Shown here piece after piece: positions 57,442 through 64,000 of a stretch of DNA of 64,000 nt. The notes beneath the pieces were generated by a model that ran no database searches, was not told the DNA's origin, and saw only the letters and a program-made list of their open reading frames with translations. The position numbers and the translations under genes were made by a program. How positions within the stretch are numbered: position 1 is the first letter of the stretch; every line of letters starts with the position of its first letter. This DNA comes from Thaumasiovibrio occultus (GTDB lineage: Bacteria > Pseudomonadota > Gammaproteobacteria > Enterobacterales > Vibrionaceae): contig AP023052.1 in the NCBI GenBank assembly GCA_019703815.1, forward strand, positions 310,001 to 374,000. The letters run 5' to 3'.

Positions 57442-58248
57442 ATGAGCACGATTGAAGCTTTTTGGCTTGCTCTGATCCAAGGTTTAACTGAGTTTTTACC
57501 GATTTCTAGCTCTGCTCACTTGATCTTGCCTTCGGCAATATTAGGCTGGGTGGATCAAGGGATTGCATTTGATGTTGCGGTGCATGTCGGCAGTTTAGCG
57601 GCGGTGATGATTTACTTCCGCAAAGAAGTCGTCGCGTTGCTTAGCGCCTGGTTCGGTTCGATGTTCAAAGGGGATCGCAGCCCAGAAGCTAAATTGGCGT
57701 GGATGATCATTATTGCCACCATTCCAGCCGGTATTTTGGGTTTAGTGCTGAACGATTTCGTTGATCTCTACCTGCGCTCGCCGTGGATCATCGCGTGCAC
57801 GACGATCATTTTTGGCTTGCTACTGTGGTGGGCGGATAAACACTCGCGTCTCGTCGATGACGAATACCAAGCCGACTGGAAAAAATCGCTATTTATCGGT
57901 TTTGCCCAAGCGCTGGCCATTTTGCCGGGCACGTCGCGTTCAGGTATCACGATGACCGCTGCCTTGTACCTTGGCTTTACTCGTGAAGCCGCGGCACGTT
58001 TTTCGTTCTTAATGTCGATGCCGATCATTTTGGCGGCGGGTGGCTATTTGGGCCTGAAAGCGGCGACCTCTGATGTGCCGATTGAGTGGGCACCTTTGCT
58101 AGTTGGTATTGGGGTATCGTTTGTGAGTGCGTATGCGTGTATTCACTACTTCCTTAAATTGGTGACGCGTGTTGGCATGCTACCGTTTGTGCTGTACCGC
58201 TTAGTATTGGGCACGTTCTTGTTTGGCTTCCTGATGCTCGGTGCTTAA
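57442..58248 (+). CDS. uppP: Undecaprenyl-diphosphatase UppP (BacA)
   Basis: UppP dephosphorylates undecaprenyl pyrophosphate to recycle the lipid carrier of cell-wall synthesis; excess gives bacitracin resistance. The 268-residue membrane protein has the family motifs [18 protein letters not shown] near the N-terminus and [19 protein letters not shown], with about eight hydrophobic segments. AAGGA lies upstream of the ATG. A terminator follows. Neighbours folB and cca are as in E. coli. Confidence 0.96.
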   Translation: MSTIEAFWLALIQGLTEFLPISSSAHLILPSAILGWVDQGIAFDVAVHVGSLAAVMIYFRKEVVALLSAWFGSMFKGDRSPEAKLAWMIIIATIPAGILGLVLNDFVDLYLRSPWIIACTTIIFGLLLWWADKHSRLVDDEYQADWKKSLFIGFAQALAILPGTSRSGITMTAALYLGFTREAAARFSFLMSMPIILAAGGYLGLKAATSDVPIEWAPLLVGIGVSFVSAYACIHYFLKLVTRVGMLPFVLYRLVLGTFLFGFLMLGA

Positions 58249-58295
58249 GCCGCTGTCAATACGTGCATCAATAAGCGCATAGACGCAATTGTTCT

Positions 58296-58326
58296 AAAAT
58301 CCGCCCAATTTGAGGCGGATTTTTTA
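58296..58326 (+). terminator. Terminator of uppP
   Basis: AAATCCGCC / GGCGGATTT arms with an 8-base loop are followed by a T run, about 50 bases after the uppP stop. Confidence 0.88.
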
Positions 58327-58441
58327 TGCCTGCCATTTTGTCGTTGCGGGAAAATACCGATGCCTCTATCACTGTCCTTACATCATATTTAATGAGTTAG
58401 AAAAACTTCATTACTCTCGCTTATTACGCTCATCAAGACAG

Positions 58442-58525
58442 GTGATTTCAAACGTTCGGGTTGCTCTCTTAGCATTGTTTTTAGCAAGTAGTGCGCCGTT
58501 ATTGGCAAACGATGAAAAGTATTGA
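58442..58525 (+). CDS. Possible 27-residue signal-peptide-only peptide
   Basis: A short frame starting at GTG encodes a peptide with a basic start (VISNVRVA), a hydrophobic core (LLALFLASSAPLL) and a signal-peptidase-like ALA-type site before NDEKY and the stop. It looks like a complete signal peptide with only five residues after it. No strong ribosome site is present. It ends ten bases before the lipoprotein gene. It may be the remnant of a secreted-protein gene, a small secreted peptide, or chance. Confidence 0.3.
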   Translation: MISNVRVALLALFLASSAPLLANDEKY

Positions 58526-58535
58526 GGAGAAAATA

Positions 58536-59303
58536 ATGCGTTCAGTGATAACCGGATTAATGCTCATATTTTTGGCCGGGTGTAATTCAAGTAACGATGA
58601 GAGTGTTGTGGTTGAGCCACCCGTCCATTTACCGGAAGACAGCATCAGCGATAGTGTGCCGCAGCGACCAATGCCCGATGACAATTCGCCGTTACGTCCC
58701 ACGCCGGATTGGTATAGCGAGGTGGCAACCGTGTATGGCATTCCAGAAGTAGCGCTAGCGGCGGTGTGCGAATATGAGCGCGAAGCGAACGTCGATAATA
58801 TTGCGCGTCCGGTGCAATGTGGGTGGGAAGATGAGGTGCTGAGTATTCACTACACTACTGTACCCGAGGTCGAATCGGGAACGCGTGATGGGATGACTCA
58901 ATTTACGTGGACGGTGAGCCCTGAAACGGTGGTGGAACGCCATATTTGGCCCGCGATCTATAACCACGATCCCGCGTTAGATGACACCGATACCGCCGCA
59001 GGGGAAGAGCTGACGTACTTTGGTTTTTCGTACTGTGAGCAAGGAAACTGTAGCAACGTGGTCGATGGGCATCATTATGTGTCACCGACGATGATGGGAG
59101 GCATTGTCTTTGCCGATGGGGCGCCGGATGGCGAGACTGAGTTTTCGATGCACGTGTACAAAATGGCGAGAGAGATGCGCTTCTTTGTCGACTATCGCTG
59201 GGCGGTCAATGGTGCTCCCATTAAATGGAATCAAGCGTTTGTTGATGCAAAGTTGATGGGACTGATGTTCGAGGTGCTCTCACCGGTGCACGGGTATCCG
59301 TAG
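58536..59303 (+). CDS. Lipoprotein of unknown function
   Basis: I do not recognise this 255-residue protein. It has a lipoprotein signal peptide with lipobox FLAGC (Cys16), then a low-complexity Asp/Pro/Ser linker up to about residue 60. The folded part has two paired cysteine regions (VCEYE with VQCGW; SYCEQGNCSN), which could form disulfides in the periplasm, and aromatic/acidic segments such as HIWPAIYNHDPALDD. GAGGAG lies before the ATG. It is inserted between uppP and cca, where E. coli has no such gene. Confidence 0.65.
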   Translation: MRSVITGLMLIFLAGCNSSNDESVVVEPPVHLPEDSISDSVPQRPMPDDNSPLRPTPDWYSEVATVYGIPEVALAAVCEYEREANVDNIARPVQCGWEDEVLSIHYTTVPEVESGTRDGMTQFTWTVSPETVVERHIWPAIYNHDPALDDTDTAAGEELTYFGFSYCEQGNCSNVVDGHHYVSPTMMGGIVFADGAPDGETEFSMHVYKMAREMRFFVDYRWAVNGAPIKWNQAFVDAKLMGLMFEVLSPVHGYP

Positions 59304-59327
59304 TGCTAAAGAGCCAGCTTAAACTGT

Positions 59328-59352
59328 AACGAGAGATCGGCGATCTCTCGTT
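59328..59352. terminator. Terminator between lipoprotein gene and cca
   Basis: A 12-bp palindromic stem AACGAGAGATCG / CGATCTCTCGTT with a one-base centre is followed by a T-rich stretch. The two genes converge on it. Confidence 0.6.
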
Positions 59353-59383
59353 ATTTGATTTTGAACTCGGGAAATTTTAGGGG

Positions 59384-60625
59384 CTAGCGGAACACCGAAA
59401 AATCGAACTCTGCTTTGACGATAGCGATGGCGCGTGTACGTTGGCGGGTCAGCTCAAGTTTGATCTCTGCACCTTTAAAGCCAGCCTCGACGATGGGTTT
59501 GACCGCGATCTCGTTGGCGGCCTGAAAGCAGGCACGTAGATAGTCTGCTTGCGGATAAGAGCGCTCGGTAAAGCCTAATCGACCTCGGCTATCGGCCGTC
59601 GCAGCAAGCAAGAGCTGCCCTAAGCGCTCGGGTTTGCGCCAGAGATCAAGTCGGTCAAACAGCTTGATCACAGTGGTTGGCTTTAGCTCATCACAACGAT
59701 GAACGTGCGTATGCTCACCACAGGCGATCAGCGCCATTTCACGAAACTCATTTGGTACTTTGAGGCGGGTGCACAGTGCTTTTACGGCATTCAGTCCTTT
59801 TTGCTCATGGCCATGGTGGCTAGGCAAGATATCGGCTGGAGTGAGCGCTTTCCCCAGATCGTGCATCGCACTGGCAAAACGCACCACAGGATCGTCACTG
59901 AGCTTGGCCGCTTGCTCAATCACCATTAGGGTGTGCAAACCACAATCGATTTCGGGGTGGTGTTTTTCCGGTTGCGGCACGCCAAACAGTGCGTCGATTT
60001 CCGGCATCACTACACGCAGTGCGCCGCAATGACGCAGGACTTCCAAAAACACTTGAGGTGAGGGGGAGTTCAACGCGCGCTCCCACTCTTGCCATACGCG
60101 CTCGGCGGTTAAGCTGGCGAGTTCGCCACTGATCGCCATTTGGGTCATCAAATTCAGCGTTTCGGGGGCGACGTGAAAACCGAGATGGGCGTAACGAGCA
60201 GCAAAACGGGCGACACGCAGCACGCGCAGGGGATCTTCACTAAACGCATCAGACACATGGCGCAATTGGCGTTTTTCTAGATCGCGCTGGCCGCCGTAGG
60301 GATCGATGATCTGGCCGTTATCATCCATGGCCATCGCATTGATGGTGAGATCGCGGCGGATCAAGTCTTGCTCAAGCGTGACATCGGGCGCAGCGTAACA
60401 GGTAAAGCCGGTGTAACCGCTGCCCGACTTGCGTTCGGTGCGAGCCAGCGCATGCTCTTCTTTGGTTTTGGGATGGAGAAAGACGGGGAAGTCTTGGCCG
60501 ACTTGCTGAAAGCCTTGCTCAAGTAACTGGTTTGGATGCGCGCCCACTACAACCCAATCGCGATCTTTGATCTTTATTCCAAGCAATTGATCGCGGACTG
60601 CACCGCCCACCAAATAAATGTCCAT
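59384..60625 (-). CDS. cca: CCA-adding tRNA nucleotidyltransferase with HD domain
   Basis: This enzyme builds or repairs the 3' CCA end of tRNAs. The 413-residue class II protein has the nucleotidyltransferase head [16 protein letters not shown] with catalytic acids in KDRDWVVVG, the ERxxR-type nucleotide-recognition region ([26 protein letters not shown]) and a C-terminal HD phosphohydrolase domain (HDLGKALTP), as in E. coli Cca. The frame is open 35 residues upstream, but MDIYLVGGA is the family start. It diverges from the gspAB-like gene. Confidence 0.95.
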   Translation of the reverse strand: MDIYLVGGAVRDQLLGIKIKDRDWVVVGAHPNQLLEQGFQQVGQDFPVFLHPKTKEEHALARTERKSGSGYTGFTCYAAPDVTLEQDLIRRDLTINAMAMDDNGQIIDPYGGQRDLEKRQLRHVSDAFSEDPLRVLRVARFAARYAHLGFHVAPETLNLMTQMAISGELASLTAERVWQEWERALNSPSPQVFLEVLRHCGALRVVMPEIDALFGVPQPEKHHPEIDCGLHTLMVIEQAAKLSDDPVVRFASAMHDLGKALTPADILPSHHGHEQKGLNAVKALCTRLKVPNEFREMALIACGEHTHVHRCDELKPTTVIKLFDRLDLWRKPERLGQLLLAATADSRGRLGFTERSYPQADYLRACFQAANEIAVKPIVEAGFKGAEIKLELTRQRTRAIAIVKAEFDFSVFR

Positions 60626-60775
60626 CTGTTTCCCCGTTCTGTGAAGTAGCACATTACCAGACAGTTTCGCAATGATTCTCGTTAGGCTCTGGCTCCCGAT
60701 TGTGGCACTATTATACCCAAATTGCCGCATAGGTGGCGATTAAGCCTAATTCACGTTTATCTTGAGTACCCTGTA

Positions 60776-63145
60776 ATGTACAAGGATTTTTTTGCACTGA
60801 CGGAGAAGCCGTTTTCTATCGTTCCCAGTGCACATCTTTTTTATCTGAGTGATCGACATCGCGAAGCGTTGCAGTACATGGTATCGGGTCTTGAGGACGG
60901 CGGTGGCTTCGCCCTGTTAACCGGGGAAGTCGGCACCGGTAAAACCTCGGTCTCTCGTGCTCTGGTATCTCGTCTCACCGATAGAACGCAGCTTGCGACT
61001 ATCCTTAGTCCGAATTTGTCATCGTCTGATCTCTTGGCAAGCATTTGTGACGCCTTATCGATTGGCTACGGCGAAAATGCGTCGCCTAAGTTCATGACGG
61101 ATGCGCTGTATGCGCATTTGCGTAAGAACGATGCTAACGGCATTCAAACCGTCCTGATTGTTGATGAAGCGCAGCACTTGATGCCGGATGTGCTCGAGCA
61201 ACTTCGTCTTCTGACTAATCTCGAAACCGATCAACGCAAACTGCTCAAAGTGGTGCTGATCGGCCAGCCAGAGTTACAGCATTTGTTGGCGCAAGAAAAC
61301 TTACGTCAGCTTGCGCAACGCATTACCTCGCGCTACCACCTGTTGCCGTTAACGCCGGCGGAAGTGGCAAACTATATTCGCTTCCGTTTACAAGCGGTGG
61401 GCAGTTTAGAAGAAGTGTTTAGCGATCGCGTGATCACCTTGATTGCACGCCGTACCTGCGGGGTGCCGCGGGTGATCAACTTGGTGTGTGATAAGTCGAT
61501 GCAGCTCGCGTATTGCAGCGGCCAGCGCACGGTGAGTTACCGCGCGGCGGAGCTTGCCTGTAATGAAGTATTAAGCTGGCAGCAAACTGTTGATGAGAAC
61601 TCCACGTCGTCCGGTTTTCCGCTGTTGCCGGTGGCTGGCGCGGTGATCTTGGCGCTAACCGGTGCTTTGCTTTGGCCAAAACTGAATGTGGTGTGGCAAA
61701 ACCACCAAGCGCAGCAAATGGCGATGCAGCAAGGGGTGACCACCACGCTCGATAGCACGGTGGCGCAATCGGTGGCCAGTGTACAAAACCAAGTCTCGAC
61801 CTTGGTGCCGGTGCCGCAAATGGTCGGTCTGCGTGAGCGTGAAGAAGCGCCACGGATCATCAATGCGCCATCAACGATGGGACTGGGCGCTGCGCCGGAG
61901 TCGGTGGAGTTTGAGGCGCCGCCAGTCGAAGTTGCGCCAGTGGTGGAAGAGCTGCCTGAGCCTGAGAGCCTGTGGGCGTTTCGCAATGATCAACGCCAAG
62001 GCTTAAAACAGCTGGCGGCGTTGTGGGGCGTGTCGTTGAGCTTCCCACAATCGAACTGTGACATGCTGGCTAGCACGTTGCTACAGTGTGCGTCGGAAGC
62101 GGCCAGTTTAGAGCTGGTGCGGATGATGGATAAGCCGGCGTTGATCACTTTACGTCGCGGCGAAGAAAAACCGATCCATGCGGTCATTTATGCCGTCGAT
62201 GGTCAGTTTGTTGAGCTGTTGGTGAACGGACATCGCTTGAAAGCGACCCATGATTGGCTGCTAGAGCACTGGGAAGATAAAGTTATCTGGTTGTGGATGC
62301 CGCCTTATACTGACACCGTGATTTATTCTGGGCAGCAAGGTGAGCCGGTGATCTGGCTTGATAAGCGTCTGTCACTGGTGCTGGGTGAAGCGCCGTTAGA
62401 GACCGATACCTTGAATCGCGTATTGCGTGGCCGAGTATCACGCTTCCAGCAGATGCAAGGGTTGAGTGCGGATGGCATTCCGGGGCCGATGACCTTAATG
62501 GCGTTGCAATCAGCGCTACAACTGCCGGGGCCAACGCTATCGCCGCAAGATCAGCGTCTTGAACCGCAAGCCGAACCGTTGGCGTTTGTTCCAATGGCGG
62601 CGCTGCCAAAAACCACCCCGTTGTCGTTGACCAGTCCGAAAGTCTCGGAGCTACGTCAAGCGGACATTCCGGTGGCGATTGCGCCTAAGCCTGAGGCAAG
62701 TTCAACGGCAGCACAACCGCCAGCGCAGCCGCGCTCGGTATCTGATGACGAGCTGGGCGAGCTTGATCTGTCTGCGCTGTCTCCTGAGCTGGCTGAACGG
62801 GTGCAAGCGGCACTGAGTGAAACCGCAGGGCAGGGCGGCGAAGCCGAAGAGGTAACGTCTCCGGCTGAGCCTGTGGTGCCAGAGGAAATCACCCAATCGT
62901 CAGGTGAAGTAGTGCCGATTGTTGATTTGCCCGCCGAGGTGCAAAGCAAGCTACCGTCGATGAACTTCCAAACTCACATCTATGCGTCAACCTCGGACGC
63001 GCGTTGGATCAAAGTGAACGACAGAGAGCTGTGGGAAGGGGATGAAGTTGCGCCGGGCTTGCTGGTTGAGAAGATCGGTCCCAACCATGTTGAGCTTGGC
63101 TTTGAAGGCTATCATTTCTTTGTGCCGTCATTGTCGGAGTGGTAA
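60776..63145 (+). CDS. Fused GspA-GspB type secretin-assembly ATPase
   Basis: This 789-residue inner-membrane protein joins features normally found in ExeA/GspA and ExeB/GspB. Residues 1-270 form the GspA AAA+ ATPase (MYKDFFALTEKPFSIVPS, Walker A GEVGTGKT at 50-57, Walker B LIVDEAQ at 127-133). A transmembrane segment follows (about 282-300), then a region with cysteines near 428-438 and a peptidoglycan-binding repeat (FQQMQGLSADGIPGPMTLMAL, about 557-577), a Pro/Glu-rich linker (about 585-715), and a C-terminal GspB-like domain (FQTHIYASTSDARWIKVNDR, LVEKIGPNHVELGFEGY). GspAB helps place the type II secretin through peptidoglycan. I chose the ATG at 60776. Confidence 0.82.
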   Translation: MYKDFFALTEKPFSIVPSAHLFYLSDRHREALQYMVSGLEDGGGFALLTGEVGTGKTSVSRALVSRLTDRTQLATILSPNLSSSDLLASICDALSIGYGENASPKFMTDALYAHLRKNDANGIQTVLIVDEAQHLMPDVLEQLRLLTNLETDQRKLLKVVLIGQPELQHLLAQENLRQLAQRITSRYHLLPLTPAEVANYIRFRLQAVGSLEEVFSDRVITLIARRTCGVPRVINLVCDKSMQLAYCSGQRTVSYRAAELACNEVLSWQQTVDENSTSSGFPLLPVAGAVILALTGALLWPKLNVVWQNHQAQQMAMQQGVTTTLDSTVAQSVASVQNQVSTLVPVPQMVGLREREEAPRIINAPSTMGLGAAPESVEFEAPPVEVAPVVEELPEPESLWAFRNDQRQGLKQLAALWGVSLSFPQSNCDMLASTLLQCASEAASLELVRMMDKPALITLRRGEEKPIHAVIYAVDGQFVELLVNGHRLKATHDWLLEHWEDKVIWLWMPPYTDTVIYSGQQGEPVIWLDKRLSLVLGEAPLETDTLNRVLRGRVSRFQQMQGLSADGIPGPMTLMALQSALQLPGPTLSPQDQRLEPQAEPLAFVPMAALPKTTPLSLTSPKVSELRQADIPVAIAPKPEASSTAAQPPAQPRSVSDDELGELDLSALSPELAERVQAALSETAGQGGEAEEVTSPAEPVVPEEITQSSGEVVPIVDLPAEVQSKLPSMNFQTHIYASTSDARWIKVNDRELWEGDEVAPGLLVEKIGPNHVELGFEGYHFFVPSLSEW

Positions 63146-63175
63146 TACCGCGATAGCCTGATCGGGAAGAAAGAC

Positions 63176-63199
63176 AAAAGGGGCGTTCAGCCCCTTTTT
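63176..63199 (+). terminator. Terminator of the gspAB-like gene
   Basis: AAAAGGGGC / GCCCCTTTT arms with a short loop and a T run lie 30 bases after the stop. Confidence 0.85.
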
Positions 63200-63214
63200 G
63201 ATATGACGAGCAAT

Positions 63215-63242
63215 AAAAACGCCACCGCAAGGGTGGCGTTTT
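63215..63242 (-). terminator. Terminator of the ygiM-like gene
   Basis: AAAACGCCACC / GGTGGCGTTTT arms with a short loop form a symmetrical hairpin with a T run on the minus strand, between the two convergent genes. Confidence 0.75.
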
Positions 63243-63300
63243 CGTGTTGTGTAGCGTAACAAGTTCGGTGACGACGGCGTTGCCAAGCAGTCAGAACTGT

Positions 63301-63909
63301 TTATGCCCAGCCGCCAGCTTTCTTGCGCTTGCGTGGCATCATTGATGGCAACAATAGGCCTAGTAGCAAGCCAATACCGGCCACCACGCCACCGCGTAGG
63401 AACCATTTCATTAGCAGATCGTTTTGCTGCTTATCGAGCTTAGAGCGCATTGAACGCATCTCGGTTTCCGCTGCTGTTAGCTGCTTAGTCAACAGATCGT
63501 TCGCTTCTTGTAGCTCTGAAACTTGCGTTTGGCTGTCGCTCAGCTCGGTGTTAAGCGCCGATTGGTGCTCGTTAGCTGTAGCTTGTGCATTTTCTAGCTG
63601 CGATTTGGTGTCAGCCAGCTCTTGCTCTAGCGCAGGCAGGCGATCTTTCAAACCCGGTGTTTGCGAAATAAAGTCGCCCTGCACCCAGCCGTTACGGCCG
63701 CGAGCGTCGGTAATACGGATATACTTGCCGCTGCGCTCATGCATTGACACTTTCGCGCCCGCATTCACACTGCCCACGATGCGGTATTGCGTACCTGGAC
63801 CAGCGTGCATGTAAGTAAATAAATTATCAGAGATATAGCGCGTTTGCGCCGCGTAGGCAGACATCGAGAATGTACAAGCCAACAAAAGTAAGCGGATCAG
63901 GTGCTTCAC
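63301..63909 (-). CDS. YgiM-like SH3-domain membrane protein (TIGR04211 type)
   Basis: This 202-residue protein resembles E. coli YgiM, the gene next to cca there. It has a signal peptide (MKHLIRLLLLACTFSMSAYAA), a bacterial SH3 domain (TRYISDNLFTYMHAGPGTQYRIVGSVNAGAKV, here residues about 23-85), a coiled coil (about 95-165) and one C-terminal membrane span (VVAGIGLLLGLLLPSMM) with a basic cytoplasmic end (PRKRKK). The SH3 domain should face the periplasm, perhaps binding peptidoglycan. The role is not established. The gspAB-like gene separates it from cca. Confidence 0.88.
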   Translation of the reverse strand: MKHLIRLLLLACTFSMSAYAAQTRYISDNLFTYMHAGPGTQYRIVGSVNAGAKVSMHERSGKYIRITDARGRNGWVQGDFISQTPGLKDRLPALEQELADTKSQLENAQATANEHQSALNTELSDSQTQVSELQEANDLLTKQLTAAETEMRSMRSKLDKQQNDLLMKWFLRGGVVAGIGLLLGLLLPSMMPRKRKKAGGWA

Positions 63910-64000
63910 TTTGGAACCTTTCTAGTGAGTCTAATTTGGGGTCTTGGGGCCAGAATAGTAAAAAGATATTGCGAGGGTTGCAACAACAGAGAGGGGCGAA

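Overview
The window looks like a core chromosomal segment of a gammaproteobacterium of the family Vibrionaceae. The evidence is gene order and protein resemblance: a VC2487-type glycosyltransferase beside leuO, FabV, close likeness to E. coli and Vibrio housekeeping proteins, and roughly balanced base composition. Salinivibrio or Grimontia-like genera are plausible, but the genus is inferred and not proven. I see no prophage, CRISPR array or intact insertion sequence.

The left third (1-26.5 kb) follows the E. coli 0-2 minute region. It starts with the 3' end of obgE, the split exporter yjjP-yjjB and folA. The minus-strand operon lptD-surA-pdxA-rsmA-apaG-apaH follows, then djlA, rluA and rapA, with a D-2-hydroxyacid dehydrogenase inserted. 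A PIN-PhoH ATPase and an unknown secreted protein precede the thiamine transporter thiBPQ. The leucine operon leuABCD comes next and is preceded by a leader peptide (leuL, with an LLLSLLL run) and an attenuator.

The middle (26.5-49.8 kb) keeps the conserved leu / leuO / ilvIH neighbourhood. It has several insertions: a CPA-type antiporter with a 24-residue membrane peptide overlapping its 3' end, a PAP2 phosphatase coupled to a glycosyltransferase, and an acyl-CoA ligase. Then come pykF, a tiny lysine-rich ribbon-helix-helix candidate, fabV, an isolated menB of the bicarbonate-independent type, maoP, an aspartate racemase-like protein and an SDR. Between pykF and the small gene lies a 95-bp inverted-repeat element flanked by 11-bp direct repeats, which looks like a MITE insertion. 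At 44-49.8 kb sits an envelope module: two beta-barrel proteins, a membrane protein with a repeat-encoded acidic tail, a YgiW-type OB-fold protein, a two-component system and a DUF5666 lipoprotein. Two promoter regions of this module carry the same direct repeat with 11-bp period, probably the response-regulator site.

The right third (49.8-64 kb) follows the E. coli rpoD-ygiM region: tRNA-Ile2, the macromolecular synthesis operon rpsU-yqeY-dnaG-rpoD, divergent tsaD, plsY, folB-folK, uppP, cca and an SH3-domain YgiM-like protein. Two additions interrupt it: an unknown lipoprotein and a fused GspA-GspB type secretin-assembly protein between cca and the ygiM-like gene.
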